A DNA stretch of 64,000 bases from Rubricoccus marinus (GTDB lineage: Bacteria; Bacteroidota; Rhodothermia; Rhodothermales; Rubricoccaceae), in NCBI RefSeq assembly GCF_002257665.1, contig NZ_MQWB01000001.1, positions 1,940,745 to 2,004,744 of the forward strand. Reading direction: 5' to 3'. Positions 26,108 to 37,313 of this stretch are shown in pieces (position 1 is the first letter of the stretch; each line of letters begins with the position of its first letter). A model generated the notes under the pieces. It was not told the DNA's origin. It saw nothing but the letters and a program-made list of their open reading frames with translations, and searched no databases. The position numbers and the translations under genes were made by a program.

Positions 26108-26767
26108 CTAGCCGCCCGAAAAAAACGCTTGTATCCGTTCTGTAAACCCAAAAACGCTTCCTCGCTTGACTGATGTTGCCACTGTCACTACTGGATGGCT
26201 GGAAACCGGGACGTACCACTCGTATGAGTCAGCGGCGGAAGGGTCTTGCCGCCAAGACCAATACCTTTCACGTATCAGAACATGAACGTCAGATTTTGTT
26301 TCTATAATTTTAACTGGTATGAAATCTGGGCCGAAGCAATCATTCGTATTCAAAACATCACAATGGTAGGCAAACGACACACCATCAGCCTCAACCACCC
26401 CATAAGCACCCCATCCATCTACAGAGTCAAACAAGCTAAATTCACTAGCCTTATGAGGAAAGAAATCAGGATATTCTGCCCTTGCTTTCTCTAAAATCTG
26501 ATCATGCAAAGCGTAAGAATACTCGATTGTCGATCTGGTATACAACGCCACCTGAGGATCATACTGGTGATCAAGCCGGGCCTGATACACAGACCCAATC
26601 AAGTCGTCTTCACTTTGCCACATATGCCATGAGCCAATCGAAAGAGCCGAACAACTCATCATCGACAATATCACCCCTGTCACACCAATAGAAACAAATG
26701 AGAATACCAGGCGCCTCCAAAACCAGGCAGCCTCCATAAAGCGAGCAACAGAACGAATACTATTCAT
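26108..26767 (-). CDS. AT-rich orphan gene, membrane-anchored protein of unknown function
   Basis: 219 residues. A hydrophobic segment at about 19-38 (RLVFSFVSIGVTGVILSMMSCS) could be a signal anchor or, with MMSC, a lipobox. The remainder is soluble, rich in aromatic and acidic residues, with two cysteines (HCDVLNTNDCFG) that could form a disulfide. No family recognised. Base use differs sharply from the neighbours: 26281-26340 has 21 G/C in 60 bases (35%) in a window near 70%, and A/T-ending codons are common. No iterated word occurs from 26108 to 26767. This is the clearest sign of recent transfer in the window. Confidence 0.7.
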   Translation of the reverse strand: MNSIRSVARFMEAAWFWRRLVFSFVSIGVTGVILSMMSCSALSIGSWHMWQSEDDLIGSVYQARLDHQYDPQVALYTRSTIEYSYALHDQILEKARAEYPDFFPHKASEFSLFDSVDGWGAYGVVEADGVSFAYHCDVLNTNDCFGPDFIPVKIIETKSDVHVLIRERYWSWRQDPSAADSYEWYVPVSSHPVVTVATSVKRGSVFGFTERIQAFFSGG

Positions 26768-26956
26768 GACTAAAGAATCTTCGCATTGAGCGATTTTTCG
26801 TTGGAATTAGCACCGTACGCGCCTCTAGCGTTGCAACGAGGCGGGCCATGTGCCGCCCAGATCGAAAGGAGTAACGATCTCGCAAGAGGAATTCAAAGCG
26901 TGCAGCATACGTCATGGTCTCTCCTACCTGTACGGACACGAGTGAATTCGGTCCTA

Positions 26957-26970
26957 CCAGAGGCCTCTGG
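26957..26970. repeat. 14-bp tail-to-tail palindrome of the iterated word
   Basis: CCAGAGGCCTCTGG, a shortened pair whose left copy has lost its CG. It lies in the 255-bp gap between the divergent orphan gene and amidohydrolase gene, which also must hold their promoters. I see no other feature there. Confidence 0.65.
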
Positions 26971-27022
26971 CGCACCCGTCGCGCGTCCGTGGTAGAATCC
27001 GGGCGTCTCCCCCGCCCCGCCG

Positions 27023-30268
<3,246 letters not shown>

Positions 30269-30286
30269 GCCTCTGGCGCCAGAGGC
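30269..30286. repeat. 18-bp head-to-head palindrome of the iterated word
   Basis: GCCTCTGGCGCCAGAGGC, beginning with the base after the amidohydrolase stop codon. Confidence 0.8.
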
Positions 30287-30329
30287 CTGTCGCTTTGGGC
30301 CAGCGCAGGCTAGAGCGCGGTGAGGTCCT

Positions 30330-30361
30330 CGCGTCCATGCAGGTTTGCCTGTGTGGACGCG
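30330..30361 (+). terminator. Stem-loop after the amidohydrolase gene
   Basis: CGCGTCCA and TGGACGCG form the base of a stem, with AGG/CCT pairing near a TTTG loop. It is not made from the iterated word. It is followed by TCCGTTGTTG, a weak T-rich tail. It lies between convergent genes. Confidence 0.5.
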
Positions 30362-30401
30362 TCCGTTGTTGTGCGCAGCACGGCGCCAGAGGCCTCTGGG
30401 A

Positions 30402-31097
30402 TCACGGCCGCCGTGACAGCCATGCGTGGAGGAGGCCCGCCTGGAACACCTGCACCGGCGTCTCAAACCCGCCCGACCTGAGAATGGCGGTCACCTCCGA
30501 AGGATGCAGGACCGCAACATCCTTCGCGTACGCCTTCCGGGAGCGCTCCACCTGTTCGGCGGACACGTCCGCGCCGGCCATGAGGGTCAGCCATGCGCGA
30601 AGGAGCACGTCGAAGGCGTCCGAGCCTGCCCCCCTGGCCAGATCCGAACTCGCCAGAAGCCCGCCCGGCCGAAGCCTTTCCGCGATGCCGCGGAAGAACC
30701 CCGATCGCGCCTCGCGGTCGAGGATGAACTGAGACACCAGGAAGCACGTCGCGGCATCGTGAGCGTCCTCGGTGGGAAGCGAGTCGAGGTAGCCCTGATG
30801 GAACACACACCGGGAGGCGAAGCCTTCGCGCTCAGCCCGCTGGCGGCACACGTCGAGCATCGTGCCGGAGGGCTCTACCGCCGTGAACCGCCAGGCCGGA
30901 AAGCTCCGAGCGAGGTACGCCAGTTCCACCCCCGTTCCGACCCCGACGCACAGAACGCGGGCGTTGGTCGGGAGCCCGACAAAGGCGGTTTTCACGAGCA
31001 GGTACAGCGCGTCGCGGAGCGGCGCCATCCCTTCCCACTGGGCGTCGTAGCCCTTGGCCTGCTTGTCGAACACGGCCACGAGTTCGTCCTTTCGCAT
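30402..31097 (-). CDS. Class I SAM-dependent methyltransferase
   Basis: 231 residues from the ATG at 31097. Motif I is VLCVGVGTGVELAY, followed by the acidic end of beta strand 2 (FTAVEPSGTML). Post-I and motif III regions are LVSQFILD and RLRPGGLLASSDLA. The N-terminal VFDKQAKGYDAQWE segment is common in small-molecule methyltransferases. Substrate unknown, cytoplasmic. An in-frame GTG at 31136 would add 13 residues. A shortened word palindrome, CCAGAGGCCTCTGG, sits at 30386-30399, directly after the stop codon. Confidence 0.85.
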   Translation of the reverse strand: MRKDELVAVFDKQAKGYDAQWEGMAPLRDALYLLVKTAFVGLPTNARVLCVGVGTGVELAYLARSFPAWRFTAVEPSGTMLDVCRQRAEREGFASRCVFHQGYLDSLPTEDAHDAATCFLVSQFILDREARSGFFRGIAERLRPGGLLASSDLARGAGSDAFDVLLRAWLTLMAGADVSAEQVERSRKAYAKDVAVLHPSEVTAILRSGGFETPVQVFQAGLLHAWLSRRP

Positions 31098-31288
31098 CGA
31101 GTCTCTGAGGGGCTGAGTGAGCGGAAGTAAAGCCACACATCGTCTACTCGTTTAGCAGAAGCATGCGGCCTCTGGCAAGGGATAGCGGACCAACCTAGCG
31201 CCCCGGCTCCAGAGGCCAAACGGATCGGAGGCGGAGCTTTCGGAGCGACGGCGCGTGTACGCCTTTCCTCTCTCCCCCACCCTCTCTC

Positions 31289-31510
31289 ATGAACAACCTC
31301 TTTCGCGGACTCATCGCCGGCTACGGCGCCAAAAAGCTCGGCGGCGGCTGCTTCTCTACCGTCCTCATTTTCGTGCTCCTCTGGGTTCTCCTCGGCCAGT
31401 GCGGCGCGACCTATGACCCGAACGATTACCCGCAGGACGTGCCGGCAACGGTCTCCGTCGAGACGGCTCCAGCGGCCGCCCCGGCCACGGCTCTCGCGCC
31501 TGCCCAATAG
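31289..31510 (+). CDS. Small single-pass membrane protein
   Basis: 73 residues: a short basic/glycine N-terminus (GYGAKKLGGGCFS), one transmembrane helix at about 23-39, then an Asp/Pro- and Ala/Pro-rich tail. Unrecognised. The start codon follows a pure pyrimidine tract (CTCTCCCCCACCCTCTCTC), the same type of leader seen before several other genes here, which supports its being real. Function unknown. Confidence 0.6.
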   Translation: MNNLFRGLIAGYGAKKLGGGCFSTVLIFVLLWVLLGQCGATYDPNDYPQDVPATVSVETAPAAAPATALAPAQ

Positions 31511-31521
31511 GGCGTACTACC

Positions 31522-31612
31522 CCAAAGGTGTCCTCGCGAGCGCAGCGCGGCGATCTCGTGACGCCGAGTCGCGAGGCCGCTGTGCTTGCCGTGACGACGA
31601 GCACAACGGGTA
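31522..31612. repeat. Degenerate MITE-like element
   Basis: 31522-31540 (CCAAAGGTGTCCTCGCGAG) resembles the terminus at 24582 with two bases deleted and one changed. The next 20 bases match 18 of 20 bases of the sequence inside the terminus at 19195-19214, read in reverse. The right boundary near 31612 is approximate. Confidence 0.5.
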
Positions 31613-31631
31613 CTAGGCGATCCACGACGAA

Positions 31632-31657
31632 CGGCCTCTGGCGCGCGCCAGAGGCCG
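31632..31657. terminator. 26-bp perfect palindrome of the iterated word, likely bidirectional terminator
   Basis: Two opposed 10-mers separated by CGCG give CGGCCTCTGGCGC and its exact complement, followed by ACTTTTAG on the plus strand. It sits between the small membrane protein gene (plus) and the FtsX permease gene (minus). Confidence 0.65.
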
Positions 31658-31705
31658 ACTTTTAGGTAGCAGCGGTGACGCGCTCACCACGCGTCCCACT
31701 CTGCT

Positions 31706-31723
31706 GCCTCTGGCGCCAGAGGC
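31706..31723. repeat. 18-bp head-to-head palindrome overlapping the permease stop codon
   Basis: GCCTCTGGCGCCAGAGGC. Its last base is the first plus-strand base of the TAG stop of the minus-strand permease gene. Confidence 0.8.
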
Positions 31724-34329
31724 TACTCCTCGCGCATCGCGAGCGCGGGGTCGGCGCGGCCCATCGCCCAGGCGGGGTAGATGCCAGCCAGAAGCGCGGC
31801 CACGACGGCCAGCGCGACGGCCTGAACGAGGATCCAGGGATCGACCGTGAACGCGAGCGTCCAGCCGAAGGACCGGACGTTGACGACGTAGACGAGCACC
31901 CAGGCCAGCGAGAGCCCGAGCGGGAGGGCGAGCGCGCCCGCCCAGAGGCCCATGAGCCCGGTCTGCGCGAACACCATCCGCGCGACCTCGCGCCGCGTCA
32001 TGCCCTGCGCGCGCAGCATGGCCAGTTCGCGCTTGCGCTCCAGTTGCAGCGCCATGAGCGCCGAGAGCACGCCCACGAATGCCACGAGGACGGCCAATAG
32101 CCGCAGCACGTTCGTCACCACGAACGTCTGGTCGAAGATCTCCAGGCTCGCCTCGCGCAACGACCGGTTGCTGCGCACGACGAGCCTCTGGCGCCCCTCG
32201 CTCGCCGCCTTCGCGCGCTCCGTGAGTTCCTCGGGGTCGACGCCAGAGGCCGCCGTCAACGCGAGGCCCGAAAGTCCGGGGTCGCGGTAGGACTGGAGAA
32301 ACGTCTGCTCGTCCATCATCACCACGCCGAGGTCGTTGCCGTAATCGTAGTAGATGCCGGAGATGGGGTAGGCGCGCTCGCCCTCGTCGGTCGGCAGGCG
32401 GAGCGTGTCGCCCACGCCCACGTCGAAGCGGAACGCGAAGGGCTCGCTGACCGCCACCTCGCCTCTGGCGGCGGCCTCGGCCACGCCAGAGGCCGTCCCG
32501 GCTTTGTAGCGGTAGATCCCGGCGCGCTGGCCGTCGATGTTGGTGACAACGAGATCGATAGGACCGCCGTCGGTGTCGAGTTGCTGCGTGCGCACGCCGT
32601 CAGCGCGGGCGACGCCGTCGAGCGCGATCAGGTCCTGCGTCACTGACGGATCCAGGAATCCGCCGCCGCGGCGGAAGACGGTCGCAGGAGGCTGGATGTA
32701 GACATCGGCCTGGAGGACCGAGCCCAGCCAGTCCCCGACCGTCGCGCGAAACGACGACACCATCACGCCCACGCCGACCGTGCTCGCCACGGCGACGGCG
32801 AGGGCCGCGACGGCGATGGCGGTCCGGCTCAGGCTCGCGTTGATGCCTCTGGCGGCCATACGCCCCACGGGCCCGAAGATCCGCGCGAGCGCGCCAGAGG
32901 CCGCGTTGGAGAACAGCCGCGTGGCCCACGGCGCCGCGAGGGCCGCGCCGACGATCACGAAGAGGAGCCCGACGTACGCCAGCGCCACACCTGCGGGAAT
33001 CAGGAACACGACGACGCCGAGAAGCGCTGAGCCCAGCCCGGCCAGCGCCAGAAGCCCGGCGCGGTCGGCCAGGTTGTCCTCTTGCTGCGAGCGGCGGAGC
33101 GCGCTCGCGGGCGCGACCGACGCGGCCTCCCAGCCCGGCCCGAGCGCGCCGAGCGCGGACGACCCCAGCCCGAGCGCGACGCCCTTGGCGAGGCTCCACG
33201 GATCGAGCGAGAGATCGCGCACGCGCACGACGAAATAGAGGTCACCGATAGTCTGCGTCACGAGCCGCACGAGCCCGGTCCCGAGGAGAACACCGAGCCC
33301 AAGACCGATAACGGTCCCGACGGCGCCGACCACGAGCGCCTCGCCGATCACGAGCCGAAACACCTCGCGCCGCGTAACCCCCAGCGCGCGGTACGTGCCC
33401 AGCAGCTGCCGCCGCTGCACGACCGAGAACGTGATCGTGTTGTAGATCAGGAACAGCCCCACGACGAGCGCGAGCAGGCTCAGCGCGGTGAGGTTGAGCC
33501 GGAACGCCGCCGTCATCGTTTCCAGCGCGTCCGCTTGCGCCGATGCGGGCCGCACCTCCAACCCCTCCGGGAGGTCTGCCTCAATCTCCGCCAGCAGCGC
33601 CTCGCCTCTGGCGTCATCCGGGATCAGCAGGTCGATTCGCGACAGGCGGTTTGTGGTACCGGGTACGAGGTACGGGGTACCGCTTAGCGGCTCGGCCTCG
33701 CCAGTACCCTGTACCTCGTACCCCGTACCTCCCTGCCATTCCTGCGCCGTCGCCACGTCCACCACGAGGAGGTTCTGGATCGCGCGGCGCGAGCGGTCGT
33801 CCTCTGGCGTGAGCACCCCGAGCACGACCGCCATCTCCTCGCGCCCATCGACTCGGAGCGGGAGCGAGTCGCCTACCGCCACGCCCAGTTCCTCCGCCGT
33901 ACCGGCCGAGAGCAATGTGCCACCAGAGGTCGTGAGCAGGCCCGGCAGGTCCACGCCAGAGGCCCCTTGCGGCGCGATAAACGGCCGGAAGTCGGACTCG
34001 GCGAAGAGATCCACGCCGAACACCTGCAGCACACGCTGGGAGTCGGCTTCGGGCCGCGCGTAGCCCTCCACGACCGGCGCGGCCTGGACGCCTCTGGCGA
34101 CGGTCAGTTCGCGGTACAGGTCGCCAGGGACGCCGCCGGGACCGCCCACCACGACGTGCGTCGCGCGGCCGCTCAGACTCTCGGACGACAGGCGGAAAGC
34201 CTTCGTCGCGCTCGCATTCGCGAGGTCGACCGCCACCACGACGGCCACGCCCAGCGCGACGCCCACCAGGGAAAGCGCCGTGAGCCACGGGTGACGGAAC
34301 AGGTAACGGCGGCTGCTTCGGGCGAGCAT
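31723..34329 (-). CDS. FtsX/MacB-like ABC transporter permease
   Basis: 868 residues with the two-module FtsX plan. There is an N-terminal transmembrane helix, a large extracytoplasmic domain (about 40-270), three helices with the FtsX signature (ITFSVVQRRQLLGTYRALGV near 290), a second helix group near 430-480, a second extracytoplasmic domain, and a C-terminal FtsX module (ERKRELAMLRAQGMTRREV near 770). Such permeases work with a separate ATPase to extract lipoproteins or export substrates. No ABC ATPase gene lies nearby. It starts on the base next to the stop codon of the upstream lipoprotein gene. Residues about 200-225 (TGYEVQGTGEAEPL and SGTPYLVPGTT) are coded by a palindromic element inserted in frame. 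Confidence 0.88.
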   Translation of the reverse strand: MLARSSRRYLFRHPWLTALSLVGVALGVAVVVAVDLANASATKAFRLSSESLSGRATHVVVGGPGGVPGDLYRELTVARGVQAAPVVEGYARPEADSQRVLQVFGVDLFAESDFRPFIAPQGASGVDLPGLLTTSGGTLLSAGTAEELGVAVGDSLPLRVDGREEMAVVLGVLTPEDDRSRRAIQNLLVVDVATAQEWQGGTGYEVQGTGEAEPLSGTPYLVPGTTNRLSRIDLLIPDDARGEALLAEIEADLPEGLEVRPASAQADALETMTAAFRLNLTALSLLALVVGLFLIYNTITFSVVQRRQLLGTYRALGVTRREVFRLVIGEALVVGAVGTVIGLGLGVLLGTGLVRLVTQTIGDLYFVVRVRDLSLDPWSLAKGVALGLGSSALGALGPGWEAASVAPASALRRSQQEDNLADRAGLLALAGLGSALLGVVVFLIPAGVALAYVGLLFVIVGAALAAPWATRLFSNAASGALARIFGPVGRMAARGINASLSRTAIAVAALAVAVASTVGVGVMVSSFRATVGDWLGSVLQADVYIQPPATVFRRGGGFLDPSVTQDLIALDGVARADGVRTQQLDTDGGPIDLVVTNIDGQRAGIYRYKAGTASGVAEAAARGEVAVSEPFAFRFDVGVGDTLRLPTDEGERAYPISGIYYDYGNDLGVVMMDEQTFLQSYRDPGLSGLALTAASGVDPEELTERAKAASEGRQRLVVRSNRSLREASLEIFDQTFVVTNVLRLLAVLVAFVGVLSALMALQLERKRELAMLRAQGMTRREVARMVFAQTGLMGLWAGALALPLGLSLAWVLVYVVNVRSFGWTLAFTVDPWILVQAVALAVVAALLAGIYPAWAMGRADPALAMREE
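33655..33730. repeat. Palindromic element inserted in frame inside the permease gene
   Basis: The left arm is 33655-33682 and the right arm 33703-33730. The reverse complement of the right arm matches the left at 25 of 28 bases, with a 20-base loop. Each arm consists of repeated GGTAC-type blocks (GGTACCGGGTACGAGG). It keeps the permease frame open. Confidence 0.75.
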
Positions 34330-34905
34330 CTAATTGGTACGGAGGCGGCTCGCCAGAGGCACGAGGTCGGCGTAGGCCTCTGGCGCGAGACGCCAGACGG
34401 GGCCATCGGGCTGTGAGACGACGGCGACGCCATCGGGACGCTCTTGGAGGAATAGCGTGCGCCCGGAGTCGTCCACGAAGACGAAAGTGATAACGGCGGT
34501 GTAGTTGGCCTGCACGTCGGCGGGGGTCATGTCGCGGTATGTGCCGGCGCCTTCCAGCGGCGCGAACCGGGCCAGCCAGGCGTCGATGGCCTCTGGCGAC
34601 GCCGCGCCCGCGTCGATGCCCTCGCGGACATCCATCCGGTCTAGGTTGACATCGTAAGCGCCCTCCGCACTCTCGACGGTTACGACGCCGACCTGCCCGA
34701 CTTCGACAAAGACGACCTCGTTGGGGCCTGCTTCGCGCGTGGGCGCCGCCTCAGGCCCAGCGATGTCCCCGATGCGGGGCGGCACGGCGCCCGTTGCGGT
34801 CTCGTTGCTCGTGACTTCCACGTCGCCGGTCGCCGGCGCCTCTGGCGCGGGATCGGAGCCACAGGCTGCGAGCAGCAGCAGGGCGAAAGGCAAGAGGTAT
34901 CGCAT
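34330..34905 (-). CDS. Lipoprotein of unknown function upstream of the permease
   Basis: 191 residues with a lipobox (MRYLLPFALLLLAACGS). A Pro/Ala/Glu-rich linker is partly coded by the iterated word (APEAPATG). The C-terminal domain of about 130 residues has alternating strands (VVFVEVGQVGVVTVES, YTAVITFVFVDDSGRTLFL). No family recognised. Its stop codon is adjacent to the permease start codon, so the two are surely translated from one message and may act together, for instance as a substrate-binding accessory at the membrane. That partnership is inference. Confidence 0.75.
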   Translation of the reverse strand: MRYLLPFALLLLAACGSDPAPEAPATGDVEVTSNETATGAVPPRIGDIAGPEAAPTREAGPNEVVFVEVGQVGVVTVESAEGAYDVNLDRMDVREGIDAGAASPEAIDAWLARFAPLEGAGTYRDMTPADVQANYTAVITFVFVDDSGRTLFLQERPDGVAVVSQPDGPVWRLAPEAYADLVPLASRLRTN

Positions 34906-34987
34906 CGGTCAGGTCCGGAGAGTCGTGGCCCGGTGAGACGAGCCCCGCGTGACCGGGGTCCCGGCCTTCTCTCCCCTCGCCAGAGGC

Positions 34988-35230
34988 TCACACGAGCCCC
35001 ACGAGTTGGCCGATGCCGTACAGCGTAAAGCCGCTGGCGAGCAGGACGTGAAGCCCCAGTCCCAGCCGGTACATCAGCGGGACCGTCCGCCAGCGGCCCT
35101 GGGTCAGGTTGCCTTCGATCACGACAAACGCGAGCCGCGCGAACAGCACCAGACCGAGCGGGAGCGTGAGACCGGTAGCGATGAGCAGCACGAACGCGAG
35201 GCCGGCCAGCAGCACGAACGACAGGCCCAT
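34988..35230 (-). CDS. Small integral membrane protein
   Basis: 80 residues with two or three hydrophobic helices (about 1-33 and 55-78) separated by a polar loop (EGNLTQGRWRTVPLMYR). Unrecognised. The frame is terminated just after GQLVGLV and lies in the minus-strand series between the BI-1 gene and the lipoprotein gene, 82 bp upstream of the latter. Moderate support only. Confidence 0.55.
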   Translation of the reverse strand: MGLSFVLLAGLAFVLLIATGLTLPLGLVLFARLAFVVIEGNLTQGRWRTVPLMYRLGLGLHVLLASGFTLYGIGQLVGLV

Positions 35231-35300
35231 GAGAAGGCCTCGGAGGGTGACGGTCTTTGAAGTAATGTCCAGAGAGGTGGAGGCAGGCCGCGAACAAAAC

Positions 35301-35330
35301 GTGCCCCGCCAGAGGCCTCTGGCGGGGCAC
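35301..35330 (-). terminator. 30-bp perfect palindrome built on the iterated word, terminator of the BI-1 gene
   Basis: The arm GTGCCCCGCCAGAGG and its exact complement have no loop bases. Reading the minus strand, the palindrome follows the BI-1 stop codon by 23 bp and is followed by CGTTTTGTT. The tail-to-tail word pair forms the apex and extra GC pairs extend the stem. Confidence 0.8.
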
Positions 35331-35353
35331 GGAGCTATGCGCGAACGGGCGGC

Positions 35354-36049
35354 TTAGTCGCGCGACATGAAGAGGCGCAGCACGTACCAGAACATCAGCG
35401 CGACCGACGCGAACAGCGCAAGAGCGGCGCCGACGTAGCGATCCTCCGGGTAGTGGTGGATGATGTTCGAGGTGTCGTAGAGAATCGCCGCTCCTGCGAG
35501 GCCGATCATCAAAACCGAGAACCACGTGCCGAGCGAAAACCCGAACAGCACAGCCGATACGATGGCGACGATCGCGAGGATAAAAGCCCACTTCAGGATG
35601 CCTCCAAGGAACGAGAAGTCCTTGCGCGTCCAGAACGCGATGCCGGTAAGCCCCGCGAGGCCCAAAATGGTGACCCAGGCGGCGTCGTTGATCAGCTCCA
35701 TTCCGCTGTTCGTGTAGTACATCGCCATGAACAGCAGCGGGACGAAGATGATGGCCTCCGCCAAGACGAACGCCCCGAGCGCCGCGTACTGCGCAGCTTT
35801 CGATTCCGCCGTCATCGCCGCGCGGCTGGCGAACCAGCTCACGGCCACAAAGCCTCCGAGCACGAGCAACCAGCTCACACTCGTCATCGCTTCTGCCATG
35901 GGCTGAGCGATACCCGAGGCAAAAAAGGCGTACTCGATCGCGACGAACAGCAAAATCGCGCCGATGAGGTGGGTGTAGGTCCGAAGGATGAAGTCGGCCC
36001 GCGTGCTGGCGTCTCGCTCCGCGACGGGGACCCGGTAGGTCGTTTCCAT
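35354..36049 (-). CDS. Bax inhibitor-1/YccA-family membrane protein
   Basis: 231 residues with seven hydrophobic helices from about residue 25 to the end. The family pattern is visible: an early LRTYTHLIGAILLFV helix, several G/A-rich helices, and DTSNIIHHYPEDRYVGAALALFASV near the C-terminus, where the conserved Asp and the YIGAALSLYLDI-type helix occur. Members are inner-membrane proteins linked with calcium leak or interaction with FtsH; the role here is unknown. ATG at 36049 is selected because the family begins near there; the upstream frame is Pro/Arg-rich and not membrane-like. The leader before the ATG is C-rich (CCCCCACACCTC). Confidence 0.92.
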   Translation of the reverse strand: METTYRVPVAERDASTRADFILRTYTHLIGAILLFVAIEYAFFASGIAQPMAEAMTSVSWLLVLGGFVAVSWFASRAAMTAESKAAQYAALGAFVLAEAIIFVPLLFMAMYYTNSGMELINDAAWVTILGLAGLTGIAFWTRKDFSFLGGILKWAFILAIVAIVSAVLFGFSLGTWFSVLMIGLAGAAILYDTSNIIHHYPEDRYVGAALALFASVALMFWYVLRLFMSRD

Positions 36050-36077
36050 GAGGTGTGGGGGTGGGTGTTTGGGGATT

Positions 36078-37313
36078 CTACGCCCGCTGGGCGCGGAGGT
36101 CCCCGCCGGAGGCGGAGGGTGCGGCGGCCTCTGGCGCTGCGTCAAAACGGCGAACGTCGAAAAGGTCGGCGGCGGGATCTTGATCGCCGAGCGTGCGCCG
36201 AGCGAGGAGGCGGCCAAAACGCGCCGAGTACCCCATCCCGTGCCCCGTGAACCCACTCGCGACGACCGCGCCTGGGATCTCGGGCACGTCGGCGACGAAC
36301 GGGAGTCCGTCGGGTGAGAAGCCCATCGTGCCGCTCCACCGCTGCTCCACCTCTGGCGTGCCCGCGGCAGGAAAGTGAGCGGCGAGGTACGCCTCCAGAT
36401 CGCCTTGAAGCGCCGTCGTGGCGTCCTCGTAGCCTACCTCGGCATCGCGGTGGAGGTGGCGCGCGCCCCCCAGGAGGAGCCGCCCGTCCTGCCTCTGGCG
36501 GAGGTAGTAGTAGCCGTCGTGGCTGTACACGGGCACGTCCAGAATCGGCGCCAGAGGCGCCGTCGCAAGCATCTGGGCGCGCACTGGCCGCACGAGATCC
36601 GCGAAGGCCGGCAGGACGCGCGGGAGGTACGCGTTCAGGCACACGACGGCACGCTCGGCGCGGACCTCGCCCCGGGCCGTCTGCACCGCCACGCCACCGC
36701 CTCTGGCGGCAAGCCCGGTCATGGGCGAGCGGTCCAGCACTGTCGCGCCTGAGGCCCGCGCGAGGTAGCGCACGTAGGCGGCCGGGTCAAGCGTGCCGCC
36801 GGTTTCGACCCAGAGCCCACCGCGAAAGCCTCTGGCGCCAGAGGCCGCGAGGCGTTTGTGGAGCGCGTCGGGCGGGAGCCACTCGGTGCCCTCCAGAACG
36901 TCCGCCTGGCGTTGCAGCATCGTGGCTTCGTCGTCGTCGCCAGCGGCGATAAGGCTGCCGGTCCACGTCAGGCCGAACGCATCGCCGTCCATCTCGCGGA
37001 TGGCGTCGGCGTTCTCGTGGGTGAAGCGCCAGAGGCGACCAGCACGCTCGCGCTCTGCGGCGTTTGTGCTTCCCGGGTCGGCCCCCGGTGCGCCGAGCAG
37101 GACGAAGCCCGCGTTTCGGCCGCTGGCGCCAAACGCGAGGTGCTCCGCCTCCACGATCACAAGGCGGAGCGTCGGATCGGCCTCGTGCAGCGCCCACGCC
37201 GTGGCGCACCCGATGGCGCCGCCACCCACGATGACGACGTCGGCCTCTGGCGCCAGAGGCGCAGAAGACCCGGCTGTTGGCGCCAGAGGCTCTTGCCAGA
37301 CCGACCGGGTCAC
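36078..37313 (-). CDS. FAD-dependent oxidoreductase (DAO family)
   Basis: 411 residues. The FAD-binding motif VVIVGGGAIGCATAWAL is at about 23-39, followed by VEAEHLAFGASGRNAGF, the second DAO-family block. The C-terminal WSGTMGFSPDGLPFVADV with FTGHGMGYS binds the flavin. It likely oxidises an amino acid or other amine; the substrate is unknown. The GTG start at 37313 overlaps the TGA of the upstream YhdH-like gene by four bases (GTGA), a strong sign of coupled translation. About 20 residues before the flavin motif are extra and largely word-coded (PLAPTAGSSAPLAPEA). Confidence 0.88.
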   Translation of the reverse strand: MTRSVWQEPLAPTAGSSAPLAPEADVVIVGGGAIGCATAWALHEADPTLRLVIVEAEHLAFGASGRNAGFVLLGAPGADPGSTNAAERERAGRLWRFTHENADAIREMDGDAFGLTWTGSLIAAGDDDEATMLQRQADVLEGTEWLPPDALHKRLAASGARGFRGGLWVETGGTLDPAAYVRYLARASGATVLDRSPMTGLAARGGGVAVQTARGEVRAERAVVCLNAYLPRVLPAFADLVRPVRAQMLATAPLAPILDVPVYSHDGYYYLRQRQDGRLLLGGARHLHRDAEVGYEDATTALQGDLEAYLAAHFPAAGTPEVEQRWSGTMGFSPDGLPFVADVPEIPGAVVASGFTGHGMGYSARFGRLLARRTLGDQDPAADLFDVRRFDAAPEAAAPSASGGDLRAQRA

